Below, in pieces: positions 33,167 through 41,823 of a stretch of 64,000 nt of DNA. The notes below the pieces were generated by a model, which was not told the origin of the DNA, made no database searches, and saw nothing but the letters and a program-made list of their open reading frames with translations. The first letter of the stretch is position 1. Each line of letters begins with the position of its first letter. The position numbers and the translations under genes were made by a program. The stretch comes from Pararhizobium capsulatum DSM 1112 (GTDB taxonomy: Bacteria > Pseudomonadota > Alphaproteobacteria > Rhizobiales > Rhizobiaceae), in the NCBI RefSeq assembly GCF_030814475.1, contig NZ_JAUSVF010000002.1, positions 1 to 64,000 of the forward strand. Reading direction: 5' to 3'.

Positions 33167-33612
33167 TCAAAACCGTTGCGGCAGCGACGGCTTGTTTCCA
33201 GTGATCTCATCGATGCCTGCCAGAATTTCTGGTGTGAGTTTACTTTTGTTATCCAGCGCAGCGAGGTTGCCTTCCAATTGGCTCTTGCGCGAAGCCGCAG
33301 GCGTTTCAAGGCGGCATGCGCCGCCTCGGTTACGTGCTCGCGTGAAAGCCCTCGCTGCGTAGGCTTCTCTCCGCCCCAGAACACCTTGCTGGAAACAACG
33401 AAACTATCGCGGCTCCATCCGAGGGTCTTGAGTGCCTGTCCCATCACGATTTCGGAATTCCCGCTCTCGTAGCCCTCGGCATTGTCGAAAAAATTGATGC
33501 CGTTGTCATATGCGTGCGCCATCAAGCTTACGGCGTCGCTGCCGTCGACCTGCTTACCGAAAGTTACCCAGGAACCGAACGAAAATTCGCTGACCTTGAG
33601 GCCTGATTTTCC
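33167..33612 (-). pseudogene. aldo/keto reductase (Kv-beta/YghZ type), internally deleted
   Basis: Reading leftwards from about 33609, KSGLKVSEFSFGSWVTFG, then DNGINFFDNAEGYESG, and FVVSSKVFWGG with TQRGLSREHV match the N-terminal 90 residues of a Kv-beta-type aldo/keto reductase. Near 33290-33300 the sequence jumps, with a frame change, to the C-terminal about 35 residues (SQLEGNLAALDNKSKL... ending SLPQRF and TGA at 33167-33169). Roughly 200 middle residues are missing and the true start codon is also lost. The gene cannot make an active reductase. Confidence 0.75.
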
Positions 33613-33851
33613 GCATTGGCGACCAGGTCTCCCGCGTCTCGACGATCGAAAATATTGACCTGAAAAAGGGGCGCAGTGGCAATCTGATTTTTGTTACAGT
33701 ACGGCATCGTTACGCAACGGCTCGCGGCCGCACGCTCGATGAACGACAGGGTTCGCGGCCCCAGTGGAAATGCTGCGACCGGTTCCCGCGATGCGACGCT
33801 CTGCTGAAGGAAGGCATCTTTAGGCGGAATACAAGTTTCGTACAGGTTCAT
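33564..33851 (-). CDS. hypothetical protein, possibly a gene fragment (about 95 aa)
   Basis: An open frame starting MNLYETCIPPKDAFLQQ with GGGAGAG upstream of the ATG. The first 70 residues look protein-like (VAAFPLGPRTLSFIERAAASR), but the last part runs in another frame across the reductase pseudogene, so the natural 3' end appears to be lost. I do not recognise the family. It is likely a truncated gene fused by the same rearrangement that removed the reductase start. Confidence 0.35.
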   Translation of the reverse strand: MNLYETCIPPKDAFLQQSVASREPVAAFPLGPRTLSFIERAAASRCVTMPYCNKNQIATAPLFQVNIFDRRDAGDLVANAENQASRSANFRSVPG

Positions 33852-33960
33852 TTGTGTTCTCTCCCAAGACGACAAATTGCCCCTCTCTGCCGCCACCGGC
33901 AGTGACGAATAATTTGATCCGAGCGCAGCGAGACTTCAATAAAAAAAGATAATACAATCA

Positions 33961-33985
33961 AAAAACCCCGGCTGGGGACGCCGGG
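33961..33985 (-). terminator. Rho-independent terminator (minus direction), orphan
   Basis: On the minus strand a 6-bp GC stem CCCGGC/GCCGGG (33980-33985 and 33967-33972) with a 7-nt loop is followed by GTTTTT. No minus-strand gene ends just upstream of it: to its right lies plus-strand DNA. It therefore appears to have lost the gene it served. Confidence 0.6.
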
Positions 33986-34057
33986 TGGCGAAACTCCGTG
34001 GTCGCGGCTGGCAATCACCTACGTTGGGAAACATTGGACCGAAACTGGAGATCATTT

Positions 34058-34258
34058 ATGGTTTGGAAAACGCCAAAGTTTGACTACGTGAATGGGTATA
34101 AGATCATCGAAATCGATGGGCCTGCCTTCCAAGTTTCCGACGACGACGGTCCGTTGGGGGAGCCTTTCCCCTATTCCGGCGAGGCTGCTGCTTACGCGAA
34201 CTCTTTGCCAAAGCGAGAACAGCAGCGTAACCAGATAGGAAGCCTGCGAAAACCATAA
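34058..34258 (+). CDS. small hypothetical protein (66 aa)
   Basis: 66-residue soluble protein starting MVWKTPKFDYVNGYKI, with an acidic middle (VSDDDGPLGEPF) and a basic C-terminus. GGAG stands seven bases before the ATG. No domain recognised. It ends 31 bp before the rsgA-like gene, same strand, and may be cotranscribed with it. Confidence 0.5.
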   Translation: MVWKTPKFDYVNGYKIIEIDGPAFQVSDDDGPLGEPFPYSGEAAAYANSLPKREQQRNQIGSLRKP

Positions 34259-34289
34259 GCAAACTCCCTCAGCGAATGCGAAGCACAAT

Positions 34290-35312
34290 TTGACAAACGC
34301 CCGTCTTCCCACATCCTTGGAACTGCTTGGTTGGTCTGACTTCTTCGCAGATCAGATAGAGCCTGCCGATGAAGACCTCGTGCCACGGCGCATCGCATCG
34401 GTCCACCGGGCACGCATCGAGGCGATCGGTGTCACGGGGTCGGTCGAGCTGGAGCTTCCAGCCAATGCCAACACGGCGGATTTTGCGGTGGGCGATTGGG
34501 TGCTAGCCGATCCTTCATCTGACATGTTTGTTCGCCGGCTCGATCGGAAAACCGTTTTTCAGAGACGTCCGGAGGTCGGACGTGGCCAGCAACTCGTTGC
34601 TGCCAACGTCGACACACTGTTGATCGTGACATCGTGCAATGCCGATTTCAATCCTGACCGGCTGGAACGTTACCTGATCATGGCCAACCAGGCAGGAAGC
34701 AAACCGGTAATCGTGCTGACAAAGGCTGACGCCACGGACGACGTTGGCCTGTTCCAGACGCAGGCCGAGGCTTTGCAGCGTGATCTGCCTGTCATTGCAC
34801 TGAATGGACACTCCGCCGATGCAGGCTTTCTTTTGCGTTCCTGGTGCGGTGCTGGCCAAACGATCGCCCTTGTTGGATCCTCCGGGGTCGGAAAGTCGAC
34901 GCTGGTGAACACGCTGACCGGCCCTGCATATGGCTCAAAGCAGAAAACCGGGAATATCCGCGAATATGATGCACAAGGCCGTCACACCACGACCGCGCGA
35001 TCCCTGCATGCCATTCCCGGTGGCGGCTGGGTCATCGATACGCCAGGAATTAGGACGCTCTACGTCAGCGATATTACCGATGGCATCGACACATTTTTTG
35101 CCGACATCGTGGAACTGGCGCCGCTTTGCCGATTTCGTGATTGTACCCATTTGCACGAACCGGGCTGCGCAGTTCAGGCTGCTGTCAAAAACGGCACTTT
35201 CGCCGCCGAACGCGTTGAGCGGTGGCGAAGTCTTGTCCTTGAGAACCGGGATAGGACACCGACCATCAGCGGACCACGCGGCAACAAAAGTGTTCGCAAG
35301 AAGAAATACTAA
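34290..35312 (+). CDS. rsgA: ribosome small subunit-dependent GTPase RsgA (YjeQ)
   Basis: 340-residue circularly permuted GTPase. An N-terminal OB-like domain (residues about 40-110) comes first. G4 (LTKAD, about 147) precedes G1 (GSSGVGKST, about 193-201), then IDTPGIR (G3). The C-terminal zinc motif is CRFRDCTHLHEPGC (Cys, His, Cys ligands). RsgA checks and releases late 30S assembly factors. The start is TTG at 34290 with no good ribosome site, which is odd for a housekeeping gene. It is surrounded by pseudogenes and an IS91 relic, so it may be a second, accessory copy. Confidence 0.9.
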   Translation: MTNARLPTSLELLGWSDFFADQIEPADEDLVPRRIASVHRARIEAIGVTGSVELELPANANTADFAVGDWVLADPSSDMFVRRLDRKTVFQRRPEVGRGQQLVAANVDTLLIVTSCNADFNPDRLERYLIMANQAGSKPVIVLTKADATDDVGLFQTQAEALQRDLPVIALNGHSADAGFLLRSWCGAGQTIALVGSSGVGKSTLVNTLTGPAYGSKQKTGNIREYDAQGRHTTTARSLHAIPGGGWVIDTPGIRTLYVSDITDGIDTFFADIVELAPLCRFRDCTHLHEPGCAVQAAVKNGTFAAERVERWRSLVLENRDRTPTISGPRGNKSVRKKKY

Positions 35313-35370
35313 AGGTCAGGACGCCTTGAACAGTCTCGAACCACCGATCATGTAATTTTCATTTTCTGTA

Positions 35371-36545
35371 ATGAGAAATCGGCGCACAGCGACCGCCGAC
35401 GACCTCCGCCGGTTCCAGATCGAGCAGCAGGAGGACGACGTTCCAGTTCCGACGATGAACAGCATCGTGTCGGCGCGACGGTTCTTCTTCACCCAAACCC
35501 TCGACCGCACTCAACTGAAGGTCATGTCGGCGGTCGAGAACTGCCGCACTGCTGCCCTCGGCGGTCACGTCGAGGCTTGCGAGGACTGCGGCCAGCGGCA
35601 GATCGCCTACAACTCCTGCCGCAATCGGCACTGTCTGAAGTGGGTGCAGCGGCACGGACATGGCTTGCCGAACGCGAAGCTGATCTGCTTCCAGTCGGCT
35701 ACTTCCACGGCGTGTTCACGCTGCCGGCCGAGGCCGCCGGCATAGCGTTCCAGAACAAGGCGTTTGTCTATGACCTGCTGTTCAAGGCGGCGTCGGAGAC
35801 GATGCTGACCATCGCGGCCGATCGCAAGCACATCGGCATCACCGCCGTGCTCCACACATGGGGATCGGCGATGACGCACCATCCGCATGTGCACATGATC
35901 GTGCCTGGCGGCGGCATCACGCCAGACGGAAGTCGATGGATATCATCGCGCCCGGCCTTCCTGCTTCCAGTACGCGTACTCAGCAAACTGTTTCGACGAC
36001 TATTCCTCACTCGGCTGGTCGCTCTGCACGACGCCGCGCGGCTCAGCTTTTTTGGCGCACTTGCTCACCTCGCCGAGCGGCGGGCATTCTTGCGGCATCT
36101 GTCGCCGGTCCGAAAGAAACGCTGGGTGGTCTATGCGAAGGCGCCGTTCGCGGGTCCTGAGGCGGTTCTTGCCTATCTGTCGCGCTACACCCATCGGGTC
36201 GCGATCTCCAACAGCCGCCTCATCCGCTTCGACAAGGACAGCATCACCTTCCGCTACAAGGACTATCGCCGCGACAGCGCTGACCGTCAGCAGGTGATGA
36301 CGCTCGCAACCGACGAGTTCATCCGCCGCTTCCTCATCCATGTCCTGCCGCGTGGCTTCCACCGCATTCGGCACTACGGCCTGCTCGCCGGCTCCGCCCG
36401 CAAGGCCAGCCTCGCGCTCGCGCGCGAACTGCTGAACGTCGCCGCGCCACCTGATGACGATACCCCAGACGAACCGGACAACTTCCGCCCGCCATGCCCA
36501 TGCTGCGACGGACGCATGATTATCATCGAGATGTTCGAACGGTGA
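35371..36545 (+). pseudogene. IS91-family transposase, frameshifted
   Basis: Two overlapping frames together encode an IS91/Y1-type transposase. The 5' part carries CEDCGQRQIAYNSCRNRHC and breaks where the family normally reads CPKCQG: after CTG AAG TG at 35642 four bases are missing compared with the expected zinc-binding codons. The rest continues in the second frame from RTWLAEREADLLPVGYFH to 36545. The downstream part contains HTWGSAMTHHPHVHMIVPGGG, the Zn/HUH region, and YLSRYTHRVAISNSRL with the catalytic tyrosine region. The N-terminal about 45 residues look unlike family members and may be fused sequence. One zinc-ribbon cysteine codon is lost, so activity is unlikely. Confidence 0.85.
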
Positions 36546-36704
36546 AGACAGCCGCGTGGACCGCCGAACAAAACCTCACCGAACCGGGAGACTGCCTCAT
36601 GACCCGGCATTGGCATGGTCAAGACTTCAGTCGCAGGCGTCACGCCTCCGGCAACCGACCCGCATGCGACCGTGGCGATCATTGCCGCCGACACGGTCGC
36701 GGCA

Positions 36705-36727
36705 GCCGGGGCCGGGGCCGGGGCCGG
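36705..36727. repeat. GCCGGG hexamer, about four tandem copies
   Basis: Four successive GCCGGG units (the last incomplete) lie in the non-coding right part of the IS91-like element. This is probably a simple slippage repeat; it could form strong secondary structure. Confidence 0.7.
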
Positions 36728-36914
36728 AAATCCGCGCAGGCGCGCAAAGAAGCGACCTGCCCGTCATCCATCATCCCACTCCCTCACGGCGATCCTGGTA
36801 CCGCGCACATGAGCCGAAGATTGAAATCTCCATAGCCTTCGACTGGGTCCGCGGGTTCCTTCCTCGGGGACTTTCGTACGCCTGTCTGGCACCTGCTCTC
36901 TGTGGAAATTTGTG

Positions 36915-36957
36915 TGCCGATTCGGAATAATTATGTTGACAAAATGCCGATTCGGAA
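36915..36957. promoter_or_regulatory. duplicated operator TGCCGATTCGGAA flanking a TTGACA box
   Basis: Two identical 13-bp copies (36915-36927 and 36945-36957), each a CCGA-T-TCGG near-palindrome, start 30 bp apart, about three helical turns. A perfect -35 hexamer TTGACA (36936-36941) lies between them, and the second copy falls in the -35/-10 spacer. The Lrp-type regulator gene starts 35 bp downstream. This is the layout of an autoregulated operator. Confidence 0.7.
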
Positions 36958-36991
36958 ACTAGCTTGCCTTTATCGCTAATCTCAGGAGGAT

Positions 36992-37513
36992 GTGGTGGCA
37001 AACCGCGACGAACTGGACGATCTCGACCGCATAGTCGTTTCGATGTTGACGGAGGATGGGCGACTTTCCGCGTCGGAAATCGCTGGCCGAATCGGCAATG
37101 TTTCGGAACGGACCATCCGCAACCGGATCGCGGGGCTGCTGCAGAACCGGCACATCGTTATCGGCGCCATTCCCGATCCGACCGCGAGCAGTCGGGATGT
37201 TCAGGCGGACCTTTGGATCGATGTGGAGCCCGGCAAGGTCGATGAGGTCGCAGCGCAGCTCGGCGAATATGACGAGGTCGGCTATTTGGCGGCGGTTACC
37301 GGCCAGTACACGCTAACGGCCGCCATCTTTTTCAACACCAATGCCGAGCTTTTCGAATTCACCGAGAACGTGATCGGAAAAATTCCCGGGGTGCGCAAGG
37401 TCGTCACCCACATGATCCTGCGAATGTACAAGATCTACGGCACGCGCACGACCGCGTTGAGCCAGTCCACAACGGCAAACGGAGTGGCACGGCGCGCGAG
37501 GAGAACGAAATGA
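36992..37513 (+). CDS. Lrp/AsnC-family transcriptional regulator
   Basis: About 173-residue regulator. The N-terminal winged HTH (DELDDLDRIVVSMLTEDGR..., ISEIAGRIGNVSERTIRNRI in outline) is followed by a RAM ligand-binding domain (ADLWIDVEPGKVDEVAAQLGEYDEVGYLAAVTGQYTL in outline). It starts with GTG; two adjacent GTG codons follow AGGAGGAT, the second being better spaced. It overlaps by four bases the hydantoinase gene, and the duplicated site 35 bp upstream is its likely operator. Lrp-type proteins usually respond to amino acids or related metabolites, consistent with control of the following amide-degrading operon. Confidence 0.88.
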   Translation: MVANRDELDDLDRIVVSMLTEDGRLSASEIAGRIGNVSERTIRNRIAGLLQNRHIVIGAIPDPTASSRDVQADLWIDVEPGKVDEVAAQLGEYDEVGYLAAVTGQYTLTAAIFFNTNAELFEFTENVIGKIPGVRKVVTHMILRMYKIYGTRTTALSQSTTANGVARRARRTK

Positions 37514-39063
37514 CGAAGCAACTGCGGATCGGCGTCGATGTCGGCGGAACGAACACGGACGCGGCTTTGCTGCAGGGCGAGGAGGTTCTGTCGACGATCA
37601 AGACGGCAACGACCGCGAACGTCACCGACGGCGTTTCTTCCGCGATCCGGGCGGTGCTTTTGGCCGCCAGTGTCGCCAGCGACCGCGTCGGAGCGGTGAT
37701 GATCGGCACGACGCATTTTCTCAATGCGCTAGTCGAACGCCGCCACCTGCAGCGTACCGGTATTCTCCGGCTGTGCGGGCCCGCCACTCGCGCCTTGCCG
37801 CCGATGATCGATTGGCCCGAGGATCTGCGGCTTGTCGTCGATGGTGGAGCGGCGCTTGTCGGGGGTGGCGTAAACTATGACGGTTCGTCCATCGCCCCCC
37901 TCGACACGGACGCGATCCGGCTGGCCTGTCGTGACTGGCGCGAGCGGGGCATCGGCGCCATCGCCATCTGCTCGGTGTTTGCGCTGGTCGATCCGCGCAT
38001 GGAAATCGCCGCGGCGGAAATCGTCGCCGAGGAGGTGCCGGACGTTTCGGTCAGCCTGTCGCATCGCATCGGCAAAACCGGACTTTTGCAGCGCGAGAGT
38101 GCGACTATCCTCAATGCGAGCCTTCACCGCATCGGACACGAAACCGTCGCCGCCTTCCGCCATGCCTTCGGCGAGCTGGGATTGTCTTGCCCGCTCTATC
38201 TCACCCAGAACGACGGCACGCTGATGTCGGCGGAATACGCCGAACGCTTTCCAGTCTTCACGATGGCCTCCGGGCCGACCAACTCCATGCGCGGCGCGGC
38301 CTTCCTCACGGGTTTGAAAGATGCCGTGGTCATCGATATCGGCGGCACGACGACGGATATTGGCATGCTTGTTAGTGGCTTTCCCCGCAGTCGCGGCGAG
38401 GGCGCGACCGTTGCCGGCGTACGCACCAATTTCCGCGTGCCGGACGTTTTTTCCTTCGGGCTCGGCGGTGGCAGCCGCGTTCGCGATGGGGATGATTTGC
38501 GCATCGGCCCGGACTCCGTCGGCTTCCGCCTGCCGGAGAAGGCGCTCTGCTTCGGCGGCGACGAACTGACTGCGACGGATATTGCCGTTGCCGCGGGTCT
38601 GGTCGATCTCGGCGACAAGACCCGGCTGAAACATCTGGATCGCGCAGTAGTCAAGGCCGCCCTTAACAAGATGAAGCGGGATGTCGAAGCGGTTGTCGAC
38701 CAGATGAAACCTGGACCCGACCCCATTCCGGCGATCCTCGTCGGTGGCGGATCCGTGCTGATCGACGGGTTCTTGGAGGGAACAAGCGTTTCCTTGCGTC
38801 CAGAGCATTTTGGCTCGGCCAATGCCATTGGCGCCGCGATCGCACAGGTTTCCGGCGAGGTGGACAACATCGTTTCGCTCGAAGGCCAGTCGCGCCAGTC
38901 GGCGGTGGAAGGGGTGATCGCTGAGGCGCGCCGCCGGGCGGTCGAAGCGGGCGCGGCGGAAGACACCGTCGTGCTGGCTGAAATCGATGAAACGCCGCTT
39001 TCCTATCTGCCGGGCAATGCCATGCGGATCGCGGCCAAAGTGGTAGGGGATCTGAACTCGTGA
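37510..39063 (+). CDS. hydantoinase/oxoprolinase family protein (HyuA-type)
   Basis: 517-residue protein with two ASKHA-like nucleotide-binding blocks, RIGVDVGGTNTDAALL at the N-terminus and VVIDIGGTTTDIGML near residue 276. Both are diagnostic of the Hydant_A_N/Hydantoinase_A families. Members hydrolyse the ring amide of hydantoins, 5-oxoproline or related lactams, often using ATP. At 517 residues it is the short form that pairs with a DUF917 protein rather than the HyuA/HyuB form. It overlaps the regulator gene and is overlapped by the DUF917 gene. The actual ring substrate is unknown. Confidence 0.87.
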   Translation: MTKQLRIGVDVGGTNTDAALLQGEEVLSTIKTATTANVTDGVSSAIRAVLLAASVASDRVGAVMIGTTHFLNALVERRHLQRTGILRLCGPATRALPPMIDWPEDLRLVVDGGAALVGGGVNYDGSSIAPLDTDAIRLACRDWRERGIGAIAICSVFALVDPRMEIAAAEIVAEEVPDVSVSLSHRIGKTGLLQRESATILNASLHRIGHETVAAFRHAFGELGLSCPLYLTQNDGTLMSAEYAERFPVFTMASGPTNSMRGAAFLTGLKDAVVIDIGGTTTDIGMLVSGFPRSRGEGATVAGVRTNFRVPDVFSFGLGGGSRVRDGDDLRIGPDSVGFRLPEKALCFGGDELTATDIAVAAGLVDLGDKTRLKHLDRAVVKAALNKMKRDVEAVVDQMKPGPDPIPAILVGGGSVLIDGFLEGTSVSLRPEHFGSANAIGAAIAQVSGEVDNIVSLEGQSRQSAVEGVIAEARRRAVEAGAAEDTVVLAEIDETPLSYLPGNAMRIAAKVVGDLNS

Positions 39064-40181
39064 CGTTTTGGAACTTGAAAGAAACCGATATCGATCGGAT
39101 CGCGCTCGGGGTCGGTATTTTGGGAACGGGCGGCGGCGGCAACCCCTATCTGGCATCGCTGATGGCCAAGGCGCAATTGCTCCAGGGGCGGGAAATCAAG
39201 ATGGTTCGTCCCGCCGATCTGGCTCCGGACGCGATGGTTCTTGCACTTGGCGGCATTGGCGCACCGACGGTCGGCATCGAGAAAATCGAAGAGGGCGATG
39301 AGGGCGTGCGGGTTCTTCATGCCATGGAAAGGCTGATCGGTCGCCGGATCGATGCCGTCATGGCGGATGAAATTGGTGGTGGAAACGGTATTGCGCCGAT
39401 GATCACCGCGGCGAAACTCGGTCTGCCCGTGGTGGATGCTGACGGGATGGGGCGAGCCTTTCCCGAAGTGCAGATGACGACTTTCTTCATCAACGGTCAG
39501 TCCACCGCGCCGACGGCGCTCGCCGATGCGTCCGGCAACGTGGTTATCGTCTCGCAAGCAACCAGCCCGGAAATGCTGGAAAAGCTGATGCGCGCGGGCA
39601 CGGTGGCAATGGGCTGCACAGCGCACATGGGCACGGCGCCGATGAGCGGCGATTTCGTGCGCCGCTTCGGTGTGCCGCACACGGTCAGCCAATCCTGGCG
39701 GCTTGGCGACACGGTCCTGAACGCGCGGGCCAAAAAGACGAACCCGGTCGCAGCGGTGCTTGAGCAGGAAGGCGGAGCCCTGCTTCTCCAAGGCAAGGTG
39801 GTCGATATCGGCCGCAAGATCGAGGGTGGCTTTGTGCGTGGGCGACTGACGGTTGCCGGTCTCGGCACATTTTCCGGCCGTTTGCTGGAGGTCGATATCC
39901 AAAATGAATACCTGGTCGCTCGCGAAGAGGGAAAGATCCTCTCGATGGTGCCGGACCTGATCTGTATCATGGACAGCGAAACCGGCCGGCCGGTTTCCAC
40001 CGAGGAGCAGCGTTATGGCCTGCGTGTCAGCGTCATCGCCATTCCGTCGCCGTCGCTATTGCGAACCGAGCTGGCGCTCGCTTCCGTCGGACCACGCGCC
40101 TTCGGCTACGACTTCGATTTTGTGCCGCGCGGGCAGCCAACAGTCGCCCGTCCGGTCGAAGCGTACGGCCTCCAAAAATAA
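39060..40181 (+). CDS. DUF917 domain protein, partner of hydantoinase
   Basis: 373-residue protein of the DUF917 family with the N-terminal glycine-rich motif GILGTGGGGNPY (about 20-31) and ADEIGGGNGIAPM. These proteins almost always sit beside short hydantoinase/oxoprolinase genes and are thought to form the second part of the same enzyme, but no mechanism is established to my knowledge. The start is GTG overlapping the hydantoinase stop by four bases. Confidence 0.85.
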   Translation: MTFWNLKETDIDRIALGVGILGTGGGGNPYLASLMAKAQLLQGREIKMVRPADLAPDAMVLALGGIGAPTVGIEKIEEGDEGVRVLHAMERLIGRRIDAVMADEIGGGNGIAPMITAAKLGLPVVDADGMGRAFPEVQMTTFFINGQSTAPTALADASGNVVIVSQATSPEMLEKLMRAGTVAMGCTAHMGTAPMSGDFVRRFGVPHTVSQSWRLGDTVLNARAKKTNPVAAVLEQEGGALLLQGKVVDIGRKIEGGFVRGRLTVAGLGTFSGRLLEVDIQNEYLVAREEGKILSMVPDLICIMDSETGRPVSTEEQRYGLRVSVIAIPSPSLLRTELALASVGPRAFGYDFDFVPRGQPTVARPVEAYGLQK

Positions 40182-40238
40182 AGCTTGATACCACGAAAAG
40201 GGAGCTGCGAGAACGCCGGCTCCGAGGGGAGAACAGTG

Positions 40239-41804
40239 ATGAAGCGTCGAGATTTTCTTAAAACCGCCAGCTTGACCGCCTTGGCATTCGCAGCACCGTT
40301 GCGGTGGAGCGAGGCCCTGGCCGAGGATGGCCAGCGCATCTTTACCCTGGCCTATCCCGCCGGCTTTCCGGATCTCGACCCGGCCACATCATTCTCGAAC
40401 GACGGCGCGGTGCTGGCTAATGCCTACGAGACCCTGACGCGCTACGTTCCCGGTTTCGACGGCGCCGATGCCAGGATCGAGCCGCTTCTGGCAGAAAGCT
40501 GGGAGTCTTCGGCCGACGGCCTCGCCTGGACCTTCAAATTGCGCAAGGGCGTGAGGTTCCACGACGGCGCGGAACTGACCGCGGAAGCGGTTAAGGCATC
40601 GATCGAGCGGACCAAGAAAATCGGTGGCGGCGCTTCCTTCATTTGGGCTCCTGTCGAAACGATCGAGACACCGGATGCGACGACCGTGAAGCTGCGCCTT
40701 TCCGGGGCGCAGCCGATGGACGTCGCGGCAGCCGCCGGCTTTGCCGCTTGGATTTATAGCCCGGCCGCGATGGACAAGGACAACGCCTGGTTCAACGCCG
40801 GCAACAGCGCCGGTACCGGTCCCTACAAGATCGAACGCTATGAGCCCGGCCAACGTGCGATCCTGACGCGCCACGATGGCTATTGGGGCGGATGGGCGGA
40901 AGGTGCCTTCGACAAGGTCGTTTTCGAGATTACCGAAGACACCGTGCTTGCCCAGAGCAAGATCGAAAATGGCGAAGTGGATTGGACATACGGCCTTTCC
41001 TACGACAATCTCGAAGGCCTGAAGGCGCGGGACGATTTGAAAGTCGTCGTCAATCCGTCTTTCGAAACCCTTGTCGGCATGTTCAACACGCGGCGGGCGC
41101 CGCTCGACAATCCGAAGGTCCGACAGGCATTGGCCATCGCATTCCCCTATGACGACGTCATCGCCGCCGGAACCGCGGGGTTCGGCACGCGTGCCAAGGG
41201 CGCCATTCCTCCCGGTATCTGGGGCCACGACCCCGACGCACCAGTCCCCGCGACCGATATCGAGAAGGCGCGGGCGTTGCTCGCCGAAGCCGGTGTCGCC
41301 GAAGGGCTGGAACTCTCTCTCACCTATGCGACCGGCGATGCGCTGGAGGCGGTGGCCGGCGAATTGTGGAAGGCGAACCTCGAACAATTGGGCATTACTC
41401 TCACTTTGCAGCCCATGGCCTGGGAGGCCCAGTGGCAATTGGCGAAGGCCGATCCGACGGCGGCGCAGGATATCTTCCTGATGTACTGGTGGCCGACATT
41501 TGTGACCCCTTACGACTACCTGTTCAATCTTTTCCACTCGGAAAAGGCACCGAACTACAATCTCGGCTACTATGCGAACCCCGCGTTCGACACGCTGATC
41601 GATGATGCGAACACGCTGTCGGCGACCGATCGGCCCGGCGCCGAGGCCTCCTTCAAGAAGGCGCAGCGCATCCTGATCGATGAGGCGGCGGCGGTCTTCA
41701 TCGTCGACAAGCCCAATGTCCACATCATTCGCTCCGACGTCAAAAACTATGTCGACAATCCAGCCTATGGCCATGTGACGTTCGTCCACGAAATGAGCCG
41801 CTGA
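40239..41804 (+). CDS. peptide/nickel-type ABC transporter substrate-binding protein (SBP family 5)
   Basis: 521-residue family 5 SBP with a Tat-like leader (MKRRDFLKTASLTALAF, signal to about residue 28). It carries the motifs WTFKLRKGVRFHDGAELTAEAVKASIERT and NPKVRQALAIAFPYDDVIAAG in outline. GAGGGGAGAAC lies before the ATG. First gene of a complete Dpp-type importer following hydantoinase/DUF917, it probably captures the ring amide or its precursor from the periplasm. It is a different sequence lineage from the SBP at 24717. Confidence 0.88.
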   Translation: MKRRDFLKTASLTALAFAAPLRWSEALAEDGQRIFTLAYPAGFPDLDPATSFSNDGAVLANAYETLTRYVPGFDGADARIEPLLAESWESSADGLAWTFKLRKGVRFHDGAELTAEAVKASIERTKKIGGGASFIWAPVETIETPDATTVKLRLSGAQPMDVAAAAGFAAWIYSPAAMDKDNAWFNAGNSAGTGPYKIERYEPGQRAILTRHDGYWGGWAEGAFDKVVFEITEDTVLAQSKIENGEVDWTYGLSYDNLEGLKARDDLKVVVNPSFETLVGMFNTRRAPLDNPKVRQALAIAFPYDDVIAAGTAGFGTRAKGAIPPGIWGHDPDAPVPATDIEKARALLAEAGVAEGLELSLTYATGDALEAVAGELWKANLEQLGITLTLQPMAWEAQWQLAKADPTAAQDIFLMYWWPTFVTPYDYLFNLFHSEKAPNYNLGYYANPAFDTLIDDANTLSATDRPGAEASFKKAQRILIDEAAAVFIVDKPNVHIIRSDVKNYVDNPAYGHVTFVHEMSR

Positions 41805-41823
41805 AGCGGAGAAGGAGGGCGGC

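Larger units (their letters stand above)
35340..36900 (+). mobile_element. IS91-like element (approximate limits)
   Basis: The transposase relic and about 350 bp of non-coding DNA downstream are treated as one element. IS91 elements have no long inverted repeats or target duplications, so the ends cannot be set by eye. The right part holds a short GC-rich repeat (36705-36727) and no gene. Confidence 0.5.
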
